A stretch of DNA of 64,000 nt from an uncultured Bacteroidota bacterium (GCA_903919075.1 CAIXGR010000077.1:1-64000), one strand, 5' to 3'; positions 8,155 through 18,423 are shown, counted from the first letter of the stretch. Notes: generated from the letters alone by a model not told the origin. Translations and numbers: made by a program.

Positions 8155-9375
8155 TTGACTTATAAAGAAACCCTGAAGTATCTTTTAGAACAACTACCCA
8201 TGTTTCAGCGTGTAGGCGCAGCCGCTTACCGCGAAGACTTGGGTAATATTATTAAGCTTTGCAAAATACTAGGCAATCCCGAACGCGACTTGAAGTGCAT
8301 ACACGTTGCCGGTACTAATGGCAAGGGCTCTGTTACGCATATTATAGCATCTATATTGCAAGAGCAGAGGTATAAAGTTGGTGTTTTTGTTTCGCCACAT
8401 TATAAGGATTACCGGGAGCGAATAAAAATCAACGGCAAGTTTATCAGCAAAAAATTTGTAACAAAATTTGTTGAAGAGAATATCAAAAAGTTTAAAACGG
8501 TTGATGCTTCTTTTTTTGAAATAACAACTGCTATGGCTTTTGAATATTTCAAAGAAAAGAAAGTTGACTATGTTGTTATTGAAACCGGTATGGGCGGCCG
8601 GTTAGATTCAACAAATATTATTACACCAGTAATTTCGGTTATTACCAACATTAGTTACGACCATCAACAATTTTTGGGTAATACTTTACCACTTATTGCT
8701 GCCGAAAAAGCGGGTATTATCAAATCGAAGATTCCGGTAGTGATAGGTGAAACGCAGCCCGAAACAAAGCCTGTGTTTATTAAAAAAGCAAAAGCTACCG
8801 GTTCAAAAATTTACTTCACCGATAAACTCATATCCGGTAAAGGTTTTAAAACTGATTTGCGAGGAGATTATCAGAAGAAAAATATCCGCACCGCTTTAAT
8901 GGCTGTTGAAGTGCTTAACAAGCAAGGCATTTCAATTTCAGATAAAGCAATTAAGCGAGGATTAAAGCATGTAAGCCGCAATACTTATTTTATTGGCCGT
9001 TGGATGGTAATGAATAAAAAGCCGGTAATCATTTTTGACAGCGCACATAACGAAGGAGGGTTGAAGCAATTATTAAATGGATTGAAGCAAACACCGCACA
9101 AAAAGCTACATTTTGTTTATGGCACGGTAGGAGATAAAGATATTTCAAAAAACCTGATATTATTGCCTAAAAATGCCGAATATTATTTTTGTAAAGCCGA
9201 TCTTCCACGAGCGTTAAATGCCGATGAATTAAAATTGCAAGCGGCAAAATTTAAACTGGAGGGCGAGACATATTCTTCCGTAAAAGCTGCTTTTAAAACT
9301 GCAAAAAAGCAAGCCGCTAAAGGTGATATGATACTAGTAGCCGGTAGCATATTTATAGTAGCTGAAGTATTGTAA
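8155..9375 (+). CDS. folC: Folylpolyglutamate synthase / dihydrofolate synthase
   Basis: This Mur-ligase family ATPase adds glutamate to folates. The P-loop is VAGTNGKGSVTH (residues 51-62), followed by IETGMGGRLDSTNII and VITNISYDHQQFLGNTL. Later come AGIIKSKIPVV and the C-terminal FDSAHNEGG block. At 406 residues it is normal for the family. The start is TTG at 8155, the first codon that leaves the N-terminal helix intact. It follows tonB by 63 bp on the same strand and may be read from the same transcript, although there is no functional link. Confidence 0.93.
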   Translation: MTYKETLKYLLEQLPMFQRVGAAAYREDLGNIIKLCKILGNPERDLKCIHVAGTNGKGSVTHIIASILQEQRYKVGVFVSPHYKDYRERIKINGKFISKKFVTKFVEENIKKFKTVDASFFEITTAMAFEYFKEKKVDYVVIETGMGGRLDSTNIITPVISVITNISYDHQQFLGNTLPLIAAEKAGIIKSKIPVVIGETQPETKPVFIKKAKATGSKIYFTDKLISGKGFKTDLRGDYQKKNIRTALMAVEVLNKQGISISDKAIKRGLKHVSRNTYFIGRWMVMNKKPVIIFDSAHNEGGLKQLLNGLKQTPHKKLHFVYGTVGDKDISKNLILLPKNAEYYFCKADLPRALNADELKLQAAKFKLEGETYSSVKAAFKTAKKQAAKGDMILVAGSIFIVAEVL

Positions 9376-9411
9376 TTTAAACACCCAATGCATTAGCTCC
9401 GGTTTCACTTT

Positions 9412-9858
9412 TTAGCGGACGACACCCCATTTGACCTTCATCCACGTTCTTTCATGTAGCCAGAAAAGCAATACTTTGGTAATTACTTCAGTGGCCGATA
9501 TGTAAAACGCTGTTTGCATGGCCTGTTCAGATTCTCGATTTACAAACAAGGCAATCCAAAATGTATCTATTGAACCTATTATCCGCCAGCTAATGCCTTT
9601 TACTATACTCCGGTAATGCTTTTCATGTTGAATAGCCAATCCATTGTGTATGGTGCTTGTAATGCCAAATGGCAGGCGCATCCATACCCTTTCATGCAGG
9701 TAAAAAAGAAATATCTTGGTAAATAGTTCTATGGCTCCAATCTTGAATGCTTTGCTAGCCTGCCCAGTAAAAAGATACGAAAGAAACATAGTGTCAAGTG
9801 TGCCCACTGCTCGCCAACTTGCGCCTTTAACAACACTCCGAATATGGTTTTCCTTCAT
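9412..9858 (-). CDS. Tandem DUF2061 membrane protein
   Basis: The 148-residue protein contains two copies of the same unit. Copy 1 (about residues 5-66) starts HIRSVVKGASWRAVGTLDTM and ends FYLHERVWMRLPFG. Copy 2 (about residues 80-145) starts HYRSIVKGISWRIIGSIDTF and ends FWLHERTWMKVKWG. Each copy has two hydrophobic segments, so the product is predicted to be an inner-membrane protein. DUF2061 is a recognised family without an assigned mechanism. In some bacteria it is linked to sulfate-assimilation genes, which are not seen here. It is convergent with folC. Confidence 0.85.
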   Translation of the reverse strand: MKENHIRSVVKGASWRAVGTLDTMFLSYLFTGQASKAFKIGAIELFTKIFLFYLHERVWMRLPFGITSTIHNGLAIQHEKHYRSIVKGISWRIIGSIDTFWIALFVNRESEQAMQTAFYISATEVITKVLLFWLHERTWMKVKWGVVR

Positions 9859-10040
9859 GAAAGCAATCTTAAATAGTCTATCATTTTTGTAGAGAATGTA
9901 AAAATAACAATAGATTTCAAAAACAGCATGATTTGCGGTAATAGAGCATCTTTTTATGTATTTAGCACAATTAGCTTGGTTATTTCATGTTAAATCAATA
10001 GGGGCTGTTTTCAATCATAAAACATTTAGCCATAAAACTG

Positions 10041-10766
10041 ATGAACATTTATATTTTCGTTATCGTGAAAAAATATCTTGTAACATTATTAGTAGCTATT
10101 ACCTTCTTTTCTACTGTTTCTGCGCAAGCAAAGCAAGGGAAAGTGATACAATTTTCAGGCTATGCGCTTACTGCCGATAGTTTGATGGGCGTACCATTTG
10201 TGCATATTACCATAATGAACCGTGGCAGAGTTGCAACTGCAGGGGCCGATGGATTCTTTTCCTTTGCCGCTGTTGAGGGAGATACTCTTTATTTTACTTC
10301 GGTGGGTTTTAAGCCTTGGGTTTATATAATCCCTAAAAATTTGGAATCTGATAAGTTTTCGATGATACAACCTATGTCGAAATCTGAAGTTTACCTTCGT
10401 GAAACTATTATTTTCCCTTGGAAACGTGATAATTTTCACCAGGTATTTATGGATACGCACCCACCGGAAGACGCCCTGGAGCGTGCAAGGAAAAACTTGG
10501 AGCGTGAAAGGCTCGCAGCCTTGGGTCAGAAACTTGAGCCCGATGGAAGAGAGGCTTCGGAGTTATCTTTACAACAACAATCAGCTAACAAGTACTACTA
10601 CGGACAAACACCGCCGCAAAACATTTTCAATCCATTGGCCTGGGCTGACTTTATAAAATCATGGCAGCGCGGCGATTACAAGAAGAAAAACACAGGTACC
10701 AACGGCGCCGGTGATAATACAGACGAGAAGTATAATGGTGAGGATATATACAACACCAACCATTGA
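10041..10766 (+). CDS. Secreted carboxypeptidase-regulatory-like domain protein
   Basis: This 241-residue exported protein has a signal sequence (VKKYLVTLLVAITFFSTVSAQ). A GTG at 10065 may be the true start rather than the ATG at 10041. Residues about 35-115 form a small beta-sandwich like the regulatory domain that precedes TonB receptors (FSGYALTADSLMGVPFVHIT, then GADGFFSFAAVEGDTLYFTS). The rest is charged and helical, with LERARKNLERERL, and the C-terminus is low-complexity, Asn/Lys-rich. It lies just upstream of a TonB-dependent receptor on the same strand. Its function is unknown, and an envelope-associated role is inferred. Confidence 0.75.
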   Translation: MNIYIFVIVKKYLVTLLVAITFFSTVSAQAKQGKVIQFSGYALTADSLMGVPFVHITIMNRGRVATAGADGFFSFAAVEGDTLYFTSVGFKPWVYIIPKNLESDKFSMIQPMSKSEVYLRETIIFPWKRDNFHQVFMDTHPPEDALERARKNLERERLAALGQKLEPDGREASELSLQQQSANKYYYGQTPPQNIFNPLAWADFIKSWQRGDYKKKNTGTNGAGDNTDEKYNGEDIYNTNH

Positions 10767-10829
10767 ATTATTAGTTCCTATTATTCATTACTGCATTTTA
10801 AGTTAAAATCTTACAATAGTTATTTTTAT

Positions 10830-13247
10830 ATGTACAAATTGCCCGATTTGCTAAATTGTAGAATGAATAGTGCCCTAAAGTTTTTTTTATGGCTGCATTT
10901 GGCAATTATTTCAATAGCAGTTTTTTCGCAAACAACGTATAATGTTTCGGGAAAGGTGCTAGCGGATGATTTAAAGCCATTGGTAAAAGCCGGGGTTTAC
11001 GTATCGCATTTTTCTACCAGGGTTTTTACTGATTCTACCGGTAGTTTTAAATTGCAGGTAAAACCCGGGTTGAATGAAATATCCTTTTCTTACACCGGTT
11101 ATTACTCACAGAATATTAAAGTTTATATTGACAAGGATACTTTAATTGAGGTGCAATTAAAGAGCGAGGTGCAATTATCTGAAGTTGTTATAACCGATGA
11201 TAGAAAATTAAAAACTGCATTGTATAATGCTGATGGAAGCATTACCTTAAAAACCGAAGATTTTTATGCCCAACCAGCAATGCTAGGGGAGAATGATCCG
11301 GTGCGTAGCATACAAATGCAATCCGGTATACAATCTGGAAACGAGGGCCTGGGTGGTTTATTAATACATGGTGGAGGCCCTGACGAAAGCTTGGTATTAA
11401 TGGACGGCGTGCCGGTATTTAATATCTCGCATCTTTATAGTTTCATTTCGGTTTTTAATGCCGATGCTATTGATAAAGTAGATATTTATAAAGATTCTTA
11501 TCCCGCACGTTTTGGCGGAAGGCTGTCTTCGGTAATGGATGTTGAAACCAACGCAGGTAATAATGATCACTTGAAAGCGTCAATTTCTATTGGCCTTATT
11601 ATTTCGAGGTTTCACTTAGATGGCCCGATAGGTAAAAACCATAAAACCACCTTTTCGTTATCAATGCGTGGGTGTTATGCCGGCTTAATTTCATTACCGG
11701 TATCCGAAAAACACTATAAATCACAAGGCTTAACCGGTAGGTTAGCTTATTACTTTCAAGATTCAAATTTAAAGTTACTGCACAGGTTTAATGATAAAGA
11801 CAAGATAGCATTAAGCTTTTTTAGTAACAACGATTTTTATCTTATCGACCGCGGAAGTGAAGATTCATATTCTTCATACAGCCATATAAACTCCTATTTT
11901 CAGCAGGCAAATTGGGCCAATTATGTTTCTTCAGTAGCTTGGACACATGATTTTAGTAAGAAATGGAAATGGCAAAATTCATTTTCATTTAGTAATTACA
12001 GTTCAACCTATATACAATGGTTTCACGATTCTTATATAGAGGCAAACCTCAATAATAATTCTGTATACTATACCGATAGAAATATCACTTCCTATCTTAG
12101 AAACTTATCGTACAAAAGTGATATAGATTTTTTGCCCGATGGGCTGCAAAGCTTTAAGGCTGGTGCATTGCTAACCTATATAGATGTGGGCGTTGGCAAT
12201 GGAAAGGCGCTAATAACACAGGGCTATGTTACTGATCTGATAAGAAACGAAATACCTTTAAAAGGCGACAATACTAAAGCGCTTGAAGCTTCTGCATACA
12301 TTGAAGATGAGATTAGGCCAACCGAGCAGTGGCTTATTAATTGTGGCTTTCATGCGCGCAGTTACACTGTCTCCAACAAAACTTTTTTTACCTTTCTTCC
12401 ACGGTTAAATATTGTTTTTACACCGGTTAAAAAAATCTCCATTTTTGCCTCGGTTTCGGGTACATCGCAAAACTTACATTTTCTTATCCCAAATTCTACA
12501 AATGTTTTGGCTACTTATTGGGTACCGGCTAAAGATAATGCTCCACCGGAAACTGGTTGGAATTATGTAATGGGCATAAAGCACAAACTTCCTTTAAATT
12601 TTGAGTGGGGGGCTAATGGTTTTTATCGAAGTATGAAAAATTTAGTTGACTACAAAGATGGCGTTGACTACTCTTTTTCAACTGTTAAATGGGAACAACA
12701 GGTATACAGCGGCGGTATAGGGAGGGCCTATGGATTAGAAATGTATGTAGCCCGAAGTTACGGTAAAATAACCGGCTCAATAGCTTACACTCTTGCCTGG
12801 AGCGACAGGGAATTTACTGGTTTGAATTATGGCGCTTGGTTTCCCTACGCTTTCGACCGCAGGCATGATTTTGCAGCCCAGCTTAATTATGTTATAAGCA
12901 AGCATTTTGAAGTTGGTGCGGCGTGGATATATGGAAGTGGTAATATGGTTACCTTGCCAGAGCAACGCTACAACAATACCAGCTACAATAGCTACGGAAA
13001 CACGTATATAACTGCTTACACTTCAAAAAACGCTTACCGGTTGCCTTCGTATCAGCATTTAGATATTTCATTTACCTATAGGAAACAAATAAAACACACC
13101 GAGCATGTTTTTAATTTCAGCGTTTATAATGTTTATAATCACTATAACATCTTTGAAATTTATTCCGTTTCGCAAAATGAAATGAAACAGTTGAGTTTAT
13201 TCCCTGTTCTTCCATCCCTTTCGTACACCATAAAATTTGGCGTTTAG
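10830..13247 (+). CDS. TonB-dependent receptor with regulatory-like N-terminal domain
   Basis: This is an outer-membrane active transporter. A signal peptide (ending about residue 34, IISIAVFSQ) is followed by a carboxypeptidase-regulatory-like domain (YNVSGKVLADDLKPLVKAGV). The plug domain has MQSGIQSGNEGLGGLLIHGG and LVLMDGVPVFN, and the rest is a C-terminal beta-barrel ending SYTIKFGV. A second in-frame ATG at 10863 gives a tighter signal peptide and may be the real start. It is followed after 2 bp by a DUF4249 lipoprotein, so the two are translationally close and probably form one uptake or export pair. The substrate is not evident. Confidence 0.9.
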   Translation: MYKLPDLLNCRMNSALKFFLWLHLAIISIAVFSQTTYNVSGKVLADDLKPLVKAGVYVSHFSTRVFTDSTGSFKLQVKPGLNEISFSYTGYYSQNIKVYIDKDTLIEVQLKSEVQLSEVVITDDRKLKTALYNADGSITLKTEDFYAQPAMLGENDPVRSIQMQSGIQSGNEGLGGLLIHGGGPDESLVLMDGVPVFNISHLYSFISVFNADAIDKVDIYKDSYPARFGGRLSSVMDVETNAGNNDHLKASISIGLIISRFHLDGPIGKNHKTTFSLSMRGCYAGLISLPVSEKHYKSQGLTGRLAYYFQDSNLKLLHRFNDKDKIALSFFSNNDFYLIDRGSEDSYSSYSHINSYFQQANWANYVSSVAWTHDFSKKWKWQNSFSFSNYSSTYIQWFHDSYIEANLNNNSVYYTDRNITSYLRNLSYKSDIDFLPDGLQSFKAGALLTYIDVGVGNGKALITQGYVTDLIRNEIPLKGDNTKALEASAYIEDEIRPTEQWLINCGFHARSYTVSNKTFFTFLPRLNIVFTPVKKISIFASVSGTSQNLHFLIPNSTNVLATYWVPAKDNAPPETGWNYVMGIKHKLPLNFEWGANGFYRSMKNLVDYKDGVDYSFSTVKWEQQVYSGGIGRAYGLEMYVARSYGKITGSIAYTLAWSDREFTGLNYGAWFPYAFDRRHDFAAQLNYVISKHFEVGAAWIYGSGNMVTLPEQRYNNTSYNSYGNTYITAYTSKNAYRLPSYQHLDISFTYRKQIKHTEHVFNFSVYNVYNHYNIFEIYSVSQNEMKQLSLFPVLPSLSYTIKFGV

Positions 13248-13249
13248 GT

Positions 13250-14143
13250 ATGAAACATCTATTATTTATCATATTAACGAGCCTTATTTTATCATCGTGC
13301 GAGAAGGATTTTAATACGCCCTTGTCTGGCACAAAAATGTCTATCAGTAGTTTTTTTAGTGATACTTCAGTAGTAACCGTAGTTGTAAGCAAAAGTTACC
13401 CCCTTGCTAATAATAACACCGCCGGCATTTCTGATGCCAGTATTGAGTTATACGAAGACAGCGTTTTTAAAGAAATATTACATCATGTTTCGTCAGGCTC
13501 AACATCCGGCACCTATAAATCAAACCTGATTCCGCAAAGGGGGAGGAATTATTCTATTACCGTAACCGAACCTGTGTACGGTAAAGCCACAGCACAAGAT
13601 AATATCCCATTGCCAGCAACTATTAATTCGTGCCAGTTATTGCAGTATGTGGATTCGGGTAATTATGGAATTGCAACAGTCGATTTAAACTTTACTGACA
13701 ACCCATCTGTGCCGAATTATTATAGTATTAGTATGACGGAAAAGGCAGTTTCGTTTTATCTGGATACTGCCGGTGATACTATTTTATACACCCATAATTT
13801 CTTTGTTCACCCCAGTGCATTAACTAAATTGCAGGATTCGGTATTTGATTACAGCAGCGATGCTATTTTATTTAGTGATAATGGGTTTAACGGCCAACAA
13901 AAGCAAGTAATATTAAATTGCGACGCTTATACAAATACCAGCAATATTTTGCACGCTACTTTATATATAAATTTAAATACTATTTCAAAATCGTATTACG
14001 AATACTTTCGTACGCTTGCCTTATTGGCAAATACTAATCAAAGTGCAACCTATACTTCGGTTAATATATACGGCAATATTCAAAATGGATATGGAATTTT
14101 TGCCGGACAAAGTGCACAATCAGTGCAGGTTCATATTAAATAA
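13250..14143 (+). CDS. DUF4249 family lipoprotein
   Basis: The 297-residue protein starts with a lipoprotein signal (MKHLLFIILTSLILSSCEKD; modified Cys17). It then shows the DUF4249 pattern: a short beta-rich N-terminus (VVTVVVSKSYPLANNN), a strand block with YSITVTEPVYGKATAQDNIP, and a C-terminal AGQSAQSVQVHI. Members of this family are routinely encoded next to TonB-dependent receptors in Bacteroidota, as here with a 2-bp gap. It probably acts as a surface partner of that receptor. A second pair of the same type lies at 55509-59022. Confidence 0.85.
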   Translation: MKHLLFIILTSLILSSCEKDFNTPLSGTKMSISSFFSDTSVVTVVVSKSYPLANNNTAGISDASIELYEDSVFKEILHHVSSGSTSGTYKSNLIPQRGRNYSITVTEPVYGKATAQDNIPLPATINSCQLLQYVDSGNYGIATVDLNFTDNPSVPNYYSISMTEKAVSFYLDTAGDTILYTHNFFVHPSALTKLQDSVFDYSSDAILFSDNGFNGQQKQVILNCDAYTNTSNILHATLYINLNTISKSYYEYFRTLALLANTNQSATYTSVNIYGNIQNGYGIFAGQSAQSVQVHIK

Positions 14144-14232
14144 CTTCGGTCTGTGTAAAGAAGGTAATCCAAACCTTTATGCAATATGATTTACAGTTTT
14201 CTGGTTTACATTTACGCAGATAAACCAATTGA

Positions 14233-15879
14233 ATGATAAAACCGTATCCATATTTCAGAAATACTATTCACTATTTACTATTCACTATTTGCTGTTTTTT
14301 GCAATCGTGCAATAGTTGCAACCAGGCGCACACTGAAAAACTTAATTTTTTTCGGTATAACCAATCATCCGGCATTACTTCGCTTGACCCTGCTTTTGCT
14401 AAAGACCAGGGTGTGATTTGGCCCTGTAACCAGTTATATAATTCGCTTGTGCAGTTAGATGATAGCTTGAATATTAAGCCCTGTATAGCCCGCAGTTGGG
14501 AAATATCGGAAGATGGTAAAACTTACACTTTTCATCTTAGGAGAGATGTGAGATTTCATAACGATAGTTGCTTTAATGGTGGCAAGGGAAGATATGCAAA
14601 TGCGCAGGACGTGGTATATAGCTTCAATCGTATTATTGATCCTAAAACAGCTTCGCCAGGTGCATGGATATTTAGTAATGCTGTAGATAAATCGGAACCT
14701 TTTATTGCGCTAAACGACTCTACATTTCAGTTAAAACTGGTAAAACCTTTTCGCCCTATGTTGGGCATATTAACTATGCAATATTGCTCAGTAATCCCTT
14801 CGGAAGCTATTAAAAAATATGGCGCTAATTTTCGTTCACATCCGGTAGGCACCGGTCCTTTTATGTTTAAATATTGGAAGGAGGGAACGGCTTTGATATT
14901 GGCAAAAAATCCAAACTATTTTGAAGCAGATGGGCAAGAAAAGCTTCCTTATTTAGATGGTATTAAAATATCTTTTATTGATAATAAGAAGACTGAATAC
15001 CTATCGTTTAAGCAAAAAGAACTGGACTTTATAAATAGCATTGATGCCAGTTATATGGATGAAGTAATGGGTGATGATGGCAACCTGAAGAATGATTTGA
15101 AAGAAAAATTTAACCTGATTAAAACACCATATCTTAATACAGAGTATCTGGGCTTTTTAACTACAGAAACCACCGTTGTCGAGAAAAATCCTTTTATGAA
15201 TAAAAGGCTGCGCCAGGCCATTAACTATGGTTTCGACCGCCGTGAGATGCTGAGGTATTTACGCAAGGGTATTGGCAAGCCAGCCGAAAGTGGTTTTACA
15301 CCTTACGGGCTTCCATCTTTTAATGGCGAAAAAGTTATAGGCTATACTTACAACCCTGATAAAGCAAAACAATTACTGAAAGAAGCAGGATATGAAAATG
15401 GTAAAGGCCTGCCACAGCTAAAGCTTTATACTAATGAAACGTATAAAGAGTTTGCACTGTTTATAAGCAAGCGTTTAGAGCAGCTTGGTTTAAATATAAA
15501 AGTTGAAATTGACCAACCCTCAATTTTGCGCGAATGGATGACAAAAGGCACCGTTCAGTTTTTTAGGGGTAGCTGGCTGGCAGATTACCCTGATGCCGAA
15601 AGTTATTTTGCTGTGTTCTATAGTAAAAATAGTGCACCGCCCAATTATACCCGATTTAGTAATGTTCAGTATGATGCGCTGTACGAAAAAGCACTTGCGG
15701 AAAATGACGATGTGAAACGTTATGAAATATACCACCAAATGGAAAATATTATACTTGCCGAGGCACCGGTGGTGCCGCTTTATTATGACGAGGTGTTACA
15801 TTTCTCGCAAAAAAATGTTGAAGGGCTTACCGCCAATGCAATGAATATTTTGAATTTGAAAAGAGTGAAGCTGAAATAG
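14233..15879 (+). CDS. Peptide-type ABC transporter substrate-binding lipoprotein
   Basis: This is a solute-binding protein of the SBP_bac_5 family (oligopeptide/dipeptide/nickel class). A lipoprotein signal (about residues 8-26, ending FLQSC) precedes the mature domain. Family landmarks are CIARSWEISEDGKTYTFHLR, DVVYSFNRIIDP, the VGTGPFMFKYWKEG block and NKRLRQAINYGFDRREML. No permease or ATPase genes lie beside it, so it works with a transporter encoded elsewhere or stands alone. The 5' coding region, in the signal peptide, is built from 7-bp tandem repeats. Confidence 0.9.
   Translation: MIKPYPYFRNTIHYLLFTICCFLQSCNSCNQAHTEKLNFFRYNQSSGITSLDPAFAKDQGVIWPCNQLYNSLVQLDDSLNIKPCIARSWEISEDGKTYTFHLRRDVRFHNDSCFNGGKGRYANAQDVVYSFNRIIDPKTASPGAWIFSNAVDKSEPFIALNDSTFQLKLVKPFRPMLGILTMQYCSVIPSEAIKKYGANFRSHPVGTGPFMFKYWKEGTALILAKNPNYFEADGQEKLPYLDGIKISFIDNKKTEYLSFKQKELDFINSIDASYMDEVMGDDGNLKNDLKEKFNLIKTPYLNTEYLGFLTTETTVVEKNPFMNKRLRQAINYGFDRREMLRYLRKGIGKPAESGFTPYGLPSFNGEKVIGYTYNPDKAKQLLKEAGYENGKGLPQLKLYTNETYKEFALFISKRLEQLGLNIKVEIDQPSILREWMTKGTVQFFRGSWLADYPDAESYFAVFYSKNSAPPNYTRFSNVQYDALYEKALAENDDVKRYEIYHQMENIILAEAPVVPLYYDEVLHFSQKNVEGLTANAMNILNLKRVKLK
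14263..14297 (+). repeat. Tandem 7-bp repeat in a signal-peptide coding region
   Basis: Head-to-tail heptamers ACTATTC, ACTATTT, ACTATTC, ACTATTT and GCTGTTT encode part of the hydrophobic signal core (NTIHYLLFTICC). Slippage by one unit would shift the frame of the whole lipoprotein gene. Confidence 0.85.
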
Positions 15880-15896
15880 AACTAAACGCTATGCTC

Positions 15897-18278
15897 TTAA
15901 AAATTATAACTAACCTGGAAAGTATAATTTCTCGGTGCCTCAACAAGGCCCGGCTGCAGCATGTATTCTGTATTTGAAACATTTTTGCAGATAAACATGA
16001 AAGTAAATTTATCCTTGTAATTATACCCGGCACGAACATCAGCTACAAACTCGCCATTCTGATGGGCTTTGCGGAATTTTGAAACTACCGCTAAAGCACC
16101 TATGCCAACATTGTCTATATATCTCATGTTGCTCCCGTAAAAAGCGCTACCTCCCAGCACAAAGCCTTTGTAAGTAAATTGTATATCTGCCTTAAGGGTA
16201 TGCTGTACCCTGTATTTAAGTAAGGGTGTTGAGTTAGAATTGGCAGGGTTGTAACTAAGATTTTGAGGATAAAGATAAGTATAGCCAACCAGAAAATTTA
16301 AAGGAACACCAAACAATTTCCCATTGGCAAAAGTTGAAACTTCTACCCCAAGTATTTGCGCGTTTTCAACGTTTTGTGCCTGGAAAGGAAAGCCGGGAGC
16401 GTTTGCAGGAGCATAGTCATCGTGCTCAAATTCAATCATATCATGATAGCGTGTTATAAAACCACTTAAATCGAAATACGCTACCCATTTACTTATTTTT
16501 AAACTTTGTTTAATGCCTATTTCTGCATTCCAACTGTTTTCCGGTTTAAGCGAATCGTTCGGGTAAACCTGTGCCCCGCTACGAAGTGAGTAAATGTATT
16601 TTTCGGATAAAGCAGGGTATCGGAAACCCTGGCCTACCGAGGCCCTTATAAAAGTTCCTTCTGTAACCTGGTAATTTAATCCAACCCGTGCCAAAGGTGT
16701 AATAGGCGAGTAGATATCATTTTTGCCGCCAAACAGTTTGTTTATGGCGTTGATTATAGGCAACCGGTTTTTAACTGTAGTATCCGCAAGTTGAGCATAC
16801 TCGGCCCTTAACCCGCCCGAAATAATAAGCCTGTTTTTAAAAAACTTTTTTTCGAACTGAATAAAAGCAGCTACATTTTTTACACCGCGTGTATTTATTG
16901 GCGCATTACTATTGGCATACATATCGCCGGTAACTGAAGTAATAAACCCATTTACCCCGGCAGTTAAAACCATGTTTATTTTTTTGAAGTTATGAAGAAA
17001 GGTATAATCAAGATAATACTGTATTGAGTTGGTGCTGTCGCCGCCAGAATTAGAGGAACCGCCCAGAACAGCGGCTGAATTATATGCAACATTAAATATT
17101 CTGAATTTAAAACTGTGCCGGTTATCCTTATCATCATAATAATTAAAGTAGGGGTCTATATTAATAGCGTGTTGGTTGGCAACCGGAGGGGGGGTGCTGG
17201 ATATATACATCAATGAATCTACGCCTTTGCCCACAAAAAAATCATTAAAGCTTTTGTAGTATATATTAAAGTTTAAGCCTAATGTTAAGTGTGGGTGTTT
17301 GTGCGGCGTGTAGCGAAGCTTTGATCCAAAACGGGCTACAGTATAGCCGGCATTTTGTAAAAAGTTTTGGTTTTGTAAATATGCCGCCGAAATCACCACT
17401 CCAAAATCGCCATATTGTTTTCGGTGCAAAAACTGGGCATTACCAAACATAGGCAGGTGAAGTTTTGTAACTGTTTTGCCATTTTGAGTAACCGGCACCC
17501 GCCACCACCAATCCCATGCCCTGTTCTTAGGTTGGTCATAAAGGCCGTACGAAATAATTAGCTTGTTTTCCATTTTGGGGGTAGGGTTTACGGTTATCAT
17601 GTTCATAACCCCATCCAACGCAGAAGAGCCGAAAAATGAAGAAGAAGAGCCCTTAATTATTTCTACCTGTTCTAACTCCTCAATAGGTACCATATCCCAA
17701 ATAATGCTTCCGTTTTCGGGGCTAATAATTGGCATATCATCAAAAAGCGCCAAAACCCGGTTGCTGGTAGCATCAGCAAATCCGCCACCACCGCGTATAG
17801 ATATAGACTTACCTAGCATGTTTACTCCCGGAATCAGATTCATGCCCTCATCCATTGTTAAGTTGCCCTGCTGCAACATTTGGGGCTTAATTACTTCTGT
17901 TGAGGTTATTTCTTCGCCAAGCTTTTTTTCGTATTTGGTGCCGGTTACAACTACTACATCCAGCTCCTTATTAACTTCAGCCATTTTTACATCTTGGCGT
18001 TTTTCCTTTTTATCAATTGTGCTTACTAAAAAGGTTCTTTTTTCGTAACCTAAGAAGCTAACTTCTATTGCATGTGTTCCCGGGTCAATTTCAAGCTGGT
18101 ATTTGCCTGTGCTGTCAGTTAGGGTGCCTATTGCTGTTCCTTTTACGGCTACGGTTACGCCAGCCATAATACTGTCGTTCTCATCGGTAACCGTGCCGTA
18201 TAGTTTTACTTTTTGGGCAAAAAGGGTAATTATTAAAACCATTTGAACAGATACAAGCAGCAACTTCTTCATGGGCAT
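15897..18278 (-). CDS. TonB-dependent receptor (vitamin/siderophore-like)
   Basis: This outer-membrane receptor has a signal peptide (MPMKKLLLVSVQMVLIITLFAQ), which sets the ATG at 18278; the frame is open to 18317. A carboxypeptidase-regulatory-like domain follows (VKLYGTVTDENDSIMAGVTV). The plug has LDVVVVTGTKYEKKLGEEIT, MNLIPGVNMLGKSISIRGGG and VEIIKGSSSSFFGSSALDGV. The barrel ends at the terminal aromatic signature NYTFQVSYNF. Unlike the other two receptors here, it has no DUF4249 partner. It converges with the substrate-binding protein gene with a 17-bp gap. The cargo cannot be assigned from sequence. Confidence 0.9.
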   Translation of the reverse strand: MPMKKLLLVSVQMVLIITLFAQKVKLYGTVTDENDSIMAGVTVAVKGTAIGTLTDSTGKYQLEIDPGTHAIEVSFLGYEKRTFLVSTIDKKEKRQDVKMAEVNKELDVVVVTGTKYEKKLGEEITSTEVIKPQMLQQGNLTMDEGMNLIPGVNMLGKSISIRGGGGFADATSNRVLALFDDMPIISPENGSIIWDMVPIEELEQVEIIKGSSSSFFGSSALDGVMNMITVNPTPKMENKLIISYGLYDQPKNRAWDWWWRVPVTQNGKTVTKLHLPMFGNAQFLHRKQYGDFGVVISAAYLQNQNFLQNAGYTVARFGSKLRYTPHKHPHLTLGLNFNIYYKSFNDFFVGKGVDSLMYISSTPPPVANQHAINIDPYFNYYDDKDNRHSFKFRIFNVAYNSAAVLGGSSNSGGDSTNSIQYYLDYTFLHNFKKINMVLTAGVNGFITSVTGDMYANSNAPINTRGVKNVAAFIQFEKKFFKNRLIISGGLRAEYAQLADTTVKNRLPIINAINKLFGGKNDIYSPITPLARVGLNYQVTEGTFIRASVGQGFRYPALSEKYIYSLRSGAQVYPNDSLKPENSWNAEIGIKQSLKISKWVAYFDLSGFITRYHDMIEFEHDDYAPANAPGFPFQAQNVENAQILGVEVSTFANGKLFGVPLNFLVGYTYLYPQNLSYNPANSNSTPLLKYRVQHTLKADIQFTYKGFVLGGSAFYGSNMRYIDNVGIGALAVVSKFRKAHQNGEFVADVRAGYNYKDKFTFMFICKNVSNTEYMLQPGLVEAPRNYTFQVSYNF

Positions 18279-18423
18279 ATTTTCAGTTAATTCAAAGTTA
18301 AAATTTTTAACTATCACTCTGTTTTTGAGGGCGAAATATTATCCACAGCTAAGTTATTTGGTGTAGGCCTACATAATATTGCATTTATTGCATAATTTGC
18401 ACCCTCGGAGCATTTGACATACT

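Noticed and set aside
10322-14143. Polysaccharide utilisation locus (SusC/SusD pair)
   Set aside because: The partner of the TonB receptor is a DUF4249 lipoprotein, not a SusD-like protein, and no glycoside hydrolases are nearby.
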